DNA from: Myxococcales bacterium
GTDB taxonomy: Bacteria; Myxococcota_A; Polyangia; Polyangiales; Houyiibacteriaceae
Assembly: GCA_030622585.1 (NCBI GenBank)
Contig: JAUXFZ010000206.1
Coordinates: 1-5,505 of the forward strand
Direction: 5' to 3'
Length of the DNA stretch: 5,505 nt
The notes beneath the pieces are model-generated. The model was not told the DNA's origin. It did not search any database and worked only from the letters and a program-made list of their open reading frames with translations. A program made the translations under genes and the position numbers. Position 1 is the stretch's first letter. Every line of letters starts with the position of its first letter. Below, in pieces: positions 1 through 5,505 of this stretch.

Positions 1-45
1 GCCCGGTCGTGTCTCCCCCCTCCAAACGACCGGGCGACCCTTTTT
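1..45 (+). terminator. Probable Rho-independent terminator of a gene left of the window
   Basis: A perfect 10-bp inverted repeat (1-10 GCCCGGTCGT, 26-35 ACGACCGGGC) encloses a 15-nt C-rich loop. It is followed by GACCC (36-40) and five T (41-45). The five bases between stem and T run would close the gap if the bases just outside the left edge are GGGTC, so the stem is probably cut by the window. The orientation, with T run to the right, suits a + strand gene ending outside the window. No T run is present on the other side, so it is not obviously bidirectional. Confidence 0.6.
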
Positions 46-86
46 AACCCCGGGGACACGCTCCCCCCACGAAAAGCCAGTAAGTT

Positions 87-115
87 CTGACACTTACGAC
101 CCACACCGCGACAAA
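87..115 (+). promoter_or_regulatory. Weak sigma70-type promoter candidate with overlapping dyad
   Basis: CTGACA (87-92) matches five of six bases of the TTGACA -35 box. A 17-bp spacer then leads to GACAAA (110-115), which matches only three of six bases of TATAAT. The -35 box overlaps the dyad GTAAGT-tctgac-ACTTAC (80-97), which could be an operator. The poor -10 box makes this tentative. Confidence 0.2.
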
Positions 116-144
116 CGGGCGGAGGCCAGACGCACCGTTGTGGC

Positions 145-152
145 GGGGAGGG
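145..152 (+). promoter_or_regulatory. Ribosome-binding site favouring the GTG start at 163
   Basis: GGGGAGGG is a strong Shine-Dalgarno match. It lies 10 nt before GTG 163 but 16 nt before the in-frame ATG 169, so GTG 163 is the better start by spacing. Confidence 0.5.
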
Positions 153-162
153 CGTTCTGTCG

Positions 163-537
163 GTGCGAATGACGCGTTTCAAACGATACTTGCCGATTCC
201 CTATCTGATCGTCGCCATGGCGGCCCTTGGGCACATCGTGACCCACCTGGTTCGCGCCGAGAGCTGGGGGCTCGCTTGGGTCGGTGCGTTGCTTGCGACC
301 GCTCCGCTCGTGACGTTCATGTCGTCGCTCGTGCTGGTCCAGCGCGCCCGGACGTTTCGCAATCAGTATCTGATGCTCGGTGTCGCGCTGCTCGGCACCG
401 TGACTGCGTTCATCGGCTTCGAATCTCCGGCGACTTGGTACGCGCTGTTCCTCGGGTTCATCCCGACCTTCGGCTACGTGTTTTGGTACTCGGTGCTCGA
501 CCGTTCGTCGTCGATGGCTCTTGAAGTGGGGGCCTGA
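163..537 (+). CDS. Small integral membrane protein, about four transmembrane helices
   Basis: The protein is 124 residues from GTG 163, or 122 from ATG 169. I do not recognise a named family with certainty. Four hydrophobic stretches are visible at about residues 10-30, 36-58, 68-86 and 91-111. They are separated by short loops, with basic residues at the N-terminus (R2, R5, K7, R8) and in the central loop (R61, R63, R66), which suggests that both face the cytoplasm. Aromatic Trp/Tyr/Phe residues cluster in helix 4. The tail after helix 4 is short and ends LEVGA. This looks like the linker that leads into a redoxin (AhpC/TSA-like) domain in some larger membrane-anchored proteins I recall, but here a TGA stop follows and no redoxin sequence appears in the next bases in any frame. 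It may therefore be a stand-alone anchor, a truncated relative or an unrelated small protein. The next gene starts 54 nt later with its own possible promoter, so this may be a single-gene unit. Confidence 0.75.
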   Translation: MRMTRFKRYLPIPYLIVAMAALGHIVTHLVRAESWGLAWVGALLATAPLVTFMSSLVLVQRARTFRNQYLMLGVALLGTVTAFIGFESPATWYALFLGFIPTFGYVFWYSVLDRSSSMALEVGA

Positions 538-555
538 AGAAGTGATGGCTGGGCC

Positions 556-584
556 TGGACGCGCCGCGGGCTGACTCCTACATT
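556..584 (+). promoter_or_regulatory. Candidate sigma70 promoter for a leaderless HAD lipoprotein mRNA
   Basis: TGGACG (556-561) matches four of six bases of TTGACA. A 17-bp spacer leads to TACATT (579-584), which matches four of six bases of TATAAT. The ATG at 592 lies only 7 bases beyond the -10 box, which is where transcription would start. No Shine-Dalgarno sequence is present before 592, which agrees with a leaderless transcript. Matches of this quality occur by chance. Confidence 0.3.
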
Positions 585-591
585 GCGCGCC

Positions 592-1641
592 ATGAACTCG
601 ACCAGAGGCTGCCCGAGGCTCCTTGTTCTGGCGTTGTCTACGCTGTTTGTGTTGGGCTGCGCCAGCTCGCCCACGCCCGGTGCAGAGGAGCCGAAGGCCG
701 GTATGGAGGCAGAGGCCGTCGTCGACCCGCTTCCTTCATGGAACGACACCGAGAGCAAAGCTCGGATCCTCGACTTCGTGCGCGCCGTCACTGATCCCGA
801 CGATCCCGCCTTCGTGAAGCCCGAGGAGCGGGTCGCCACTTTCGACAACGACGGGACTCTGTGGGTCGAGCAACCGCTCTATGCGGAGATGGCTTTCGCA
901 CTTCATCGCATCAAGGACCTGGCGCACGTTCACCCGGAGTGGAAGACACAGCAGCCGTTCCAGGCGGTCATCGAGGGTGACAAGGAAGCGCTCCTCGAGG
1001 CAGGCGCCCACGGCTTGGTGGAGATTGTCGTGGCCTCCCACACAGGAATGAGCGCCACTCTGTTCGATACGATCGTGACGCAATGGGTGCGCGACGCTCG
1101 CCACCCGAAGTTCGAGCGGCCCTACACCGAGCTCGCCTATCAACCGCAGCTCGAACTCCTGCGCTACCTCGAAGCCAATGGTTTCGAGACCTTCATCGTG
1201 TCGGGCGGCAGCGTCGAGTTCATGCGGACCTACGCCGAGCCGGTGTACGGCATCCCGGTCGAGCGCGTCGTCGGTTCCTCCATCGAGACACGATACGAGG
1301 TGCAGGGTGGCAAGCCCTCGCTCTTTCGTCTCCCAGTGATCGACTTCGTCGACGACAAGGCGGGCAAGCCCGTCGGCATCCACAAGCACATCGGGCGGCG
1401 GCCGATCCTGGCGTTCGGCAATTCGGACGGCGACTTCGAGATGCTGCAGTGGACGACTGCGGGCAGCGGCGGTGCGCGCCTCGGGTTGATCTTGCACCAC
1501 GATGACGCCCAGCGAGAATACGCCTACGATCGACAAAGCCGGGTCGGCAAACTCGACAAGGCGCTTGATGCGGCCGGCCAGTCGGGCTGGGTCATCGTGT
1601 CGATGAAGAACGACTGGAAGACAGTTTTCTCAGAGAAGTAA
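592..1641 (+). CDS. HAD-superfamily phosphatase, predicted lipoprotein
   Basis: This 349-residue protein carries the complete haloacid dehalogenase (HAD) phosphatase motif set. Residues 1-23 are a lipoprotein signal peptide with lipobox VLGC and acylated Cys23; the mature protein begins C-A-S-S. Motif I is TFDNDGT, with Asp85 as the expected nucleophile and Asp87 as the acid/base. Motif II is the Ser204 in VSGGS. The motif III lysine is probably Lys259 in GKPVGI, with Lys265 as the alternative. Motif IV is GNSDGD, with Asp279 and Asp281 binding Mg2+. A helical cap lies between motifs I and II, at about residues 95-185. These features support a metal-dependent phosphomonoesterase; the substrate is unknown. 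The lipid anchor would put it at the cell envelope, on the periplasmic side or surface, rather than in the cytoplasm where most HAD enzymes work. ATG 592 is chosen because it begins the signal peptide. TTG 583 would add three residues and overlaps a possible -10 box. The next lipoprotein gene follows after 8 nt, which suggests an operon. Family and motifs are firm; physiological role is not. Confidence 0.92.
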   Translation: MNSTRGCPRLLVLALSTLFVLGCASSPTPGAEEPKAGMEAEAVVDPLPSWNDTESKARILDFVRAVTDPDDPAFVKPEERVATFDNDGTLWVEQPLYAEMAFALHRIKDLAHVHPEWKTQQPFQAVIEGDKEALLEAGAHGLVEIVVASHTGMSATLFDTIVTQWVRDARHPKFERPYTELAYQPQLELLRYLEANGFETFIVSGGSVEFMRTYAEPVYGIPVERVVGSSIETRYEVQGGKPSLFRLPVIDFVDDKAGKPVGIHKHIGRRPILAFGNSDGDFEMLQWTTAGSGGARLGLILHHDDAQREYAYDRQSRVGKLDKALDAAGQSGWVIVSMKNDWKTVFSEK

Positions 1642-1645
1642 GGGG
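1640..1645 (+). promoter_or_regulatory. Ribosome-binding site overlapping the HAD gene stop codon
   Basis: AAGGGG overlaps the TAA stop (1639-1641) and sits 4 nt before ATG 1650. The spacing is tight but usable, and it implies that translation of the second lipoprotein is coupled to that of the HAD gene. It argues for ATG 1650 over the in-frame ATG 1665, which would be 19 nt away. Confidence 0.5.
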
Positions 1646-1649
1646 TTTC

Positions 1650-2591
1650 ATGACTGGCTATTCAATGACGCGCGGGCTGGTGCTCGCGTGCGCGCTGCTG
1701 GCTCTCACCGGTTGCAAGAAGTCCAACACGGCGGCGGACGCCGACTCGGCCGACGCCAGGAGCGTTCGGTTGCTCGACGAGGGGCAGGCGCCGAGGGCGG
1801 AGCTTCGCTACTCCATTCCTGCGGGAACCACGACCGCCTCGACGATGACGTTTCGGGTAGCGACCCTCGCCACCAGTGCAGACGCCGCGGCCCTCACCGT
1901 CCTACCGGGGCTTCGTCTCGACATGGTGTCCGGGCCTGCGGAGCTGACGGAGCGCGGGGTGAAGTTCGCCGTCGACGTCGTGAAGTCGGAGGCCGTCGTG
2001 CCCGAAGACTTCAACGAGGAGATGGCCGAGCTTCTTCGAAGCGGTGCATCCATCGTTGACCAAGTCGGTGGTTGGGTCGAAGTGGACAACCGCGGGCGGA
2101 TGCTGGCCGGCGAGTTCAACGAACGGACGAAGCGTTCCGATGTTCCGATTCGCTTGCTTCGCATGATCGTCAACGCCCGCTCGACATTGACCCGAGTATT
2201 GCTCCCGGCGGATCCAGTTGGCCTTGGGGCCCGTTGGGAGTCACGCCAGGAGGTGAAAGCCTACGGATTCACCGTGCAGCAGGTGAACACCTACGCCTTG
2301 GTCGACCGCGTCGGCGACGAGCTCATGCTCGACGTGACCGTGCAGCAGTTGGCCCTTCCCCAAACGATCGAGTTCCCCGAAGAGGGTATCGAGATCTCCA
2401 TCGAATCGATGACTGCCAAAGCGAATGGCCAGATCATCCTCAAGCTGAACGCCCTCGAATCCGACGCCTCGGCTAGCGGCACCGCCGAGGACCACATCCT
2501 CGTCAAGACGGCCGGCGGCACCGAGACGGTCCACGTCCAAGAGGAGTTCCAAATCCAAGTCGCCAACACCTCAGCGCTCCCCGGCCACTAA
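1650..2591 (+). CDS. Predicted lipoprotein of unknown function
   Basis: The protein has 313 residues. Residues 1-22 form a lipoprotein signal peptide: Arg8 precedes a hydrophobic core, and the lipobox LTGC acylates Cys22, followed by K-K-S. A polar, Ala/Asp-rich linker (about 25-40) leads to a soluble domain with no other transmembrane segment. Alternating hydrophobic/polar stretches rich in Val, Thr and Leu (for example about 65-110 and 205-305) suggest a mainly beta-sheet fold, with a helical part around 115-175. I do not recognise a named domain or catalytic motif. Lysines at +2 and +3 lack the Asp+2 inner-membrane retention signal known from enterobacteria, so outer-membrane placement is possible if that rule applies here. 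The gene is 8 nt downstream of the HAD lipoprotein and probably shares its mRNA. It ends 15 nt from the stop of convergent lepA. Confidence 0.88.
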   Translation: MTGYSMTRGLVLACALLALTGCKKSNTAADADSADARSVRLLDEGQAPRAELRYSIPAGTTTASTMTFRVATLATSADAAALTVLPGLRLDMVSGPAELTERGVKFAVDVVKSEAVVPEDFNEEMAELLRSGASIVDQVGGWVEVDNRGRMLAGEFNERTKRSDVPIRLLRMIVNARSTLTRVLLPADPVGLGARWESRQEVKAYGFTVQQVNTYALVDRVGDELMLDVTVQQLALPQTIEFPEEGIEISIESMTAKANGQIILKLNALESDASASGTAEDHILVKTAGGTETVHVQEEFQIQVANTSALPGH

Positions 2592-2597
2592 GCCGGG
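2580..2597. terminator. Short hairpin between convergent genes, weak terminator candidate
   Basis: CCCGGC (2580-2585) and GCCGGG (2592-2597) form a 6-bp GC stem around a 6-nt loop that contains most of the lipoprotein stop codon (2589-2591). It lies at the junction of two converging genes, where a bidirectional terminator would be expected. Neither strand has a T run after the stem, so an intrinsic terminator is not established; it may only pause polymerase. Confidence 0.3.
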
Positions 2598-2606
2598 ATC
2601 TGCAGA

Positions 2607-4403
<1,797 letters not shown>

Positions 4404-4433
4404 AGTGCGACGTCTCTAGCCTCGCACTAGGCT
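4404..4433 (-). promoter_or_regulatory. Candidate pseudoknot or alternative hairpins at the lepA start
   Basis: Read on the - strand toward lepA, the order is AGCCT, AGTGCG, AGGCT, AGAGACGT, CGCACT, then the TTG start codon. AGCCT pairs with AGGCT (5 bp) and the whole 6-nt loop AGTGCG is complementary to CGCACT. The segments can form either a hairpin with AGTGCGA paired to TCGCACT (7 bp, 11-nt loop), or an H-type pseudoknot with stem 2 directly abutting the start codon. The only purine-rich, Shine-Dalgarno-like bases (GAGG and AGAGA) lie inside this structure. A role in translation initiation is inference. Confidence 0.4.
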
Positions 4434-4451
4434 CACAGCAACACGCCGTCG

Positions 4452-4646
4452 CTAACCCTTTTTCGTGGGGGTCGCGTCCAACGACATCTGGCCCGGAAGC
4501 TCGTCCTGATGCTGGTCCAAAACGAGATCGATGCCCTCGCGGATGTACACCGCCACCGGCACTTTTGTGCGCTCGTGCAGGAGCTTGAGTCGCTCGTTCT
4601 GCTCGGGAGTGATGTAGACCGTCGTGGAGATCTTTTTGCGCGCCAT
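4452..4646 (-). CDS. Ribbon-helix-helix (RHH/CopG-like) DNA-binding protein
   Basis: This 64-residue protein is almost entirely one ribbon-helix-helix fold. A short beta-strand, KISTTVYIT (5-13), would pair with its partner in a dimer and insert into the DNA major groove, with alternate residues Ser7, Thr9 and Tyr11 probably making base contacts. Helix 1 is about 14-27. A turn with V-P-V (29-31) leads to helix 2 at about 30-45 (VAVYIREGIDLVL), the most conserved part of the RHH_3-type family. A short polar tail (46-64) ends in T-K-K-G. It would act as a dimeric or higher-order transcription regulator; the target is unknown. The ATG start has GGGG about 6 nt upstream as a ribosome-binding sequence. 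There is no adjacent toxin-like partner gene: the next gene on this strand is lepA, so an antitoxin role has no support here. It is divergent from the EF-hand lipoprotein, and both promoters share a heptamer, which makes autoregulation plausible. Confidence 0.93.
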   Translation of the reverse strand: MARKKISTTVYITPEQNERLKLLHERTKVPVAVYIREGIDLVLDQHQDELPGQMSLDATPTKKG

Positions 4647-4667
4647 TCGGACCCCAGAAGTGGCATG

Positions 4668-4696
4668 AAACTACATGGCACCATATATATTGTCAA
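4668..4696 (-). promoter_or_regulatory. Candidate sigma70 promoter for the RHH gene (and perhaps lepA)
   Basis: On the - strand there is a perfect TTGACA -35 box (4696-4691), a 17-bp spacer (4690-4674) and a TAGTTT -10 box (4673-4668; three of six matches). The predicted transcript would start around 4661, about 15 nt before the ATG at 4646. The A/T-rich ATATATAT tract lies at the upstream end of the spacer. Confidence 0.5.
4678..4684 (-). promoter_or_regulatory. Candidate operator half-site ATGGTGC in the RHH promoter spacer
   Basis: On the - strand ATGGTGC occupies bases 7-13 of the 17-bp spacer of the RHH promoter. It is embedded in a small palindrome ATGG-CA-CCAT (4675-4684). The identical heptamer is found in the spacer of the divergent promoter. 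Regulation by the RHH protein is an inference from position. Confidence 0.35.
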
Positions 4697-4713
4697 TCTG
4701 AGCAGCCACGGAC

Positions 4714-4743
4714 TTGCGCCGAATGGTGCATAGCCTCTATATT
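4714..4743 (+). promoter_or_regulatory. Candidate sigma70 promoter for the EF-hand lipoprotein
   Basis: TTGCGC (4714-4719) matches three of six bases of TTGACA. After an 18-bp spacer comes TATATT (4738-4743), with five of six matches to TATAAT. Transcription would begin near 4750, giving a 5' UTR of roughly 25-40 nt. If correct, it excludes the upstream TTG at 4743 as the translation start of the lipoprotein. Confidence 0.5.
4723..4729 (+). promoter_or_regulatory. Candidate operator half-site ATGGTGC in the EF-hand gene promoter spacer
   Basis: ATGGTGC lies at bases 4-10 of the 18-bp spacer, in the same orientation relative to transcription as its copy at 4684-4678 on the other strand. Together they form a 7-bp inverted repeat with 38 nt between the copies. 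Confidence 0.35.
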
Positions 4744-4760
4744 TGTGGGGATCCGGTTCT

Positions 4761-4766
4761 AGGGGG
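4761..4766 (+). promoter_or_regulatory. AGGGGG ribosome-binding sequence bearing on the lipoprotein start
   Basis: This is the only strong Shine-Dalgarno-like sequence ahead of the EF-hand lipoprotein. It is 9 nt before TTG 4776 and 21 nt before ATG 4788, so by spacing alone it supports TTG 4776, adding M-T-V-N to the protein. Confidence 0.35.
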
Positions 4767-4787
4767 ACCTTCAAATTGACCGTAAAC

Positions 4788-5474
4788 ATGAGCAATTTCG
4801 CGCATGCGGTGGTTGGGCTTGCTGTCCTGGCGTGCCCGCCGGTGCTGGGTTGCGCGCAGAGTCACTCCAGCACGTTGCCGCGAGGCTCGATGGCTGAGGC
4901 AGCCGAGTGCAAAGGGAACCACGTCATTGCGACCGACGTCAACGAAGACGGACGCGTCGATATTGAACACGTCGAACGCAACGGCCGTCGCTACTGCACG
5001 AAGGCCGACATGAACTTTGACGGCAAAGTCGATTTGGAACGCTTTTACGCAGCGGATGGGGAGCACGTCGCGCAGGAGCGGCACGACTTCGATTTCGATG
5101 GGCGTCTCGACCAGCTGTCCTTCTATGAGGGCGGTCAGCTCGTCCGCAAGGAGCTCGATACCAACTTCGATAACACGATTGATACGTGGTTGTGGTGCGG
5201 CAATGGCTGGGTCGTACGCTCGGAGCGGGACCGGGCGCGTGACGGCAAAGTGGACGTTTGGGAAGTGTATGTGCAGGGGTTGATCACCGAGGCGCAGTAC
5301 GACGATGACAACGATGGGCGGGTCGAAAAGTGGGATTCGTTTCGGGACGGCAAGCTCGTCCTGACGCAATATGACGAGAACGGGGATGGTGCACCGGATC
5401 GCAGCCAGGACATGCCGCCGCGGAGCATGGGCCCTGCTGACGACGCGCTTCGATGTGAGCGAGGCCAACTATGA
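4788..5474 (+). CDS. Lipoprotein with seven EF-hand-like Asp-rich repeats
   Basis: From ATG 4788 the protein has 228 residues. A hydrophobic segment (8-20) leads to lipobox VLGC with acylated Cys22, then a short polar linker. From residue 50 the protein is a tandem array of loops of the form D-x-[ND]-x-D-G-x-[VIL]-D, starting at Asp50, 74, 100, 124, 148, 172 and 196. The spacings are 24, 26, 24, 24, 24 and 24. Loops 1-3, 6 and 7 carry most calcium-ligand positions; loop 4 (DTNFDNTID) has Asn for Gly, and loop 5 (DRARDGKVD) lacks the third-position ligand. Each loop is followed by an aromatic-rich strand and a G-G or D-G turn. This resembles calcium-binding EF-hand/dockerin or thrombospondin type 3 loops, so an envelope calcium-binding or structural role is likely but unproven. 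Start choice is uncertain: the ATG form has no basic residue in the signal n-region, TTG 4776 has the better ribosome-binding site, and TTG 4743 would add Arg and Lys but overlaps the -10 box. The stop overlaps the next ATG (ATGA). Confidence 0.88.
   Translation: MSNFAHAVVGLAVLACPPVLGCAQSHSSTLPRGSMAEAAECKGNHVIATDVNEDGRVDIEHVERNGRRYCTKADMNFDGKVDLERFYAADGEHVAQERHDFDFDGRLDQLSFYEGGQLVRKELDTNFDNTIDTWLWCGNGWVVRSERDRARDGKVDVWEVYVQGLITEAQYDDDNDGRVEKWDSFRDGKLVLTQYDENGDGAPDRSQDMPPRSMGPADDALRCERGQL
4935..5399 (+). repeat. Seven degenerate 72-bp coding repeats encoding EF-hand-like loops
   Basis: The units start at 4935, 5007, 5085, 5157, 5229, 5301 and 5373. Spacing is 72 bp except for one of 78 bp between units 2 and 3. 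Conservation is at the protein level (Asp, Asn and Gly codons such as GACGGCAAAGT and GATGGGCG) rather than at the DNA level, so this is an old duplication series and not a recent tandem repeat. Confidence 0.8.
5461..5464 (+). promoter_or_regulatory. Ribosome-binding site of the downstream partial gene
   Basis: GAGG sits 6 nt before ATG 5471, inside the last codons of the EF-hand lipoprotein, and supports the overlapping start. Confidence 0.45.
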
Positions 5475-5505
5475 AATACGTATTGCTTTGTCTGCTGAGC
5501 TTCGC
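5471..5505 (+). CDS. 5' end of a probable secreted protein or lipoprotein, cut by the window edge
   Basis: ATG 5471 overlaps the TGA stop of the preceding gene as ATGA, a common arrangement for translationally coupled genes, and has GAGG 6 nt upstream. The eleven complete codons read M-K-Y-V-L-L-C-L-L-S-F: a lysine followed by a hydrophobic core, the beginning of a signal peptide. Too little is present to name a family. It probably works with the EF-hand lipoprotein, since the two are translated from one message. Confidence 0.7.
   Translation, partial: MKYVLLCLLSF

Larger units (their letters stand above)
46..162. other. Non-coding leader region upstream of the small membrane protein
   Basis: No credible reading frame is seen here. 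It holds a CCCCGGGG palindrome (48-55), a second CTCCCCCC run (61-68) like the one in the terminator loop (13-20), a 6-bp dyad GTAAGT/ACTTAC (80-85 and 92-97), and a GGGGAGGG ribosome-binding sequence (145-152). This is the likely promoter and 5' UTR region of the gene that follows. Confidence 0.5.

Noticed and set aside
138..524. Alternative + strand frame of 128 codons overlapping the small membrane protein
   Set aside because: It gives an Arg-rich low-complexity product. The frame starting at 163 has a good ribosome-binding site and four hydrophobic helices.
736..1536. Long open frame of 266 codons on the - strand opposite the HAD gene
   Set aside because: It lies wholly antisense to a gene with intact catalytic motifs. 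The product has no recognisable domain and is the type of Asp/Arg/Val/Leu-rich product expected from a GC-rich gene read backwards.
4452..4646. RHH protein as the antitoxin of a toxin-antitoxin pair
   Set aside because: No small toxin-like gene is adjacent on the same strand; the neighbour is lepA and the divergent gene is a lipoprotein.
4682..4690. ATATATAT tract as a microsatellite or origin-like AT-rich element
   Set aside because: It is only about 8 bp long and lies in a promoter spacer; there are no DnaA-box-like repeats around it.
4737..5468. Open frame of 243 codons on the - strand opposite the EF-hand lipoprotein
   Set aside because: The sense strand encodes a signal peptide and a periodic Asp-rich repeat that cannot be accidental. 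The antisense product mirrors it as repeated Val/Ile/Leu stretches with no known motif.

Overview
The window is GC-rich DNA from a Gram-negative bacterium. Three complete lipoproteins with lipobox signal peptides, a DUF-like RHH regulator and strong G/C third-position bias in the genes fit a deltaproteobacterial or myxobacterial-type genome (Myxococcota or a relative). That assignment is an inference from style and protein repertoire; there is no rRNA or other phylogenetic marker beyond LepA, which I could not place by search.

Layout, left to right. (1) Positions 1-162 are non-coding: a terminator-like hairpin cut by the left edge (gene lost outside the window), a small dyad and a weak promoter candidate. 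(2) A small four-helix membrane protein (163-537, +). (3) A probable two-gene + strand operon: a lipoprotein of the HAD phosphatase superfamily with complete catalytic motifs (592-1641), then, 8 nt later, an unrecognised 313-residue lipoprotein (1650-2591). (4) lepA (elongation factor 4) on the - strand (4403-2607), converging on the lipoprotein with only 15 nt between stop codons. (5) A 64-residue ribbon-helix-helix DNA-binding protein (4646-4452, -), 48 nt upstream of lepA and codirectional with it. (6) A divergent intergenic region (4647-4787) with a recognisable promoter for each direction. (7) A + strand lipoprotein made of seven EF-hand-like Asp/Asn/Gly repeats with a near-perfect 24-residue period (4788-5474), coupled by an ATGA overlap to the start of another probable secreted protein that runs off the right edge (5471-5505).

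How they may work together: the RHH protein is placed to be a local regulator. The same heptamer, ATGGTGC, lies inside the -35/-10 spacer of both divergent promoters, in the same orientation relative to each transcript, so it is a reasonable operator candidate for autoregulation and control of the EF-hand lipoprotein. lepA could be transcribed with the RHH gene. Its UUG start is directly preceded by a short sequence able to form an H-type pseudoknot. The HAD and neighbouring lipoproteins are envelope functions with no visible link to LepA.

I do not see a mobile element, CRISPR array, tRNA/rRNA, phage gene or defence system. The most unusual signals are the lepA leader structure and the shared spacer heptamer; both are short and could be chance.
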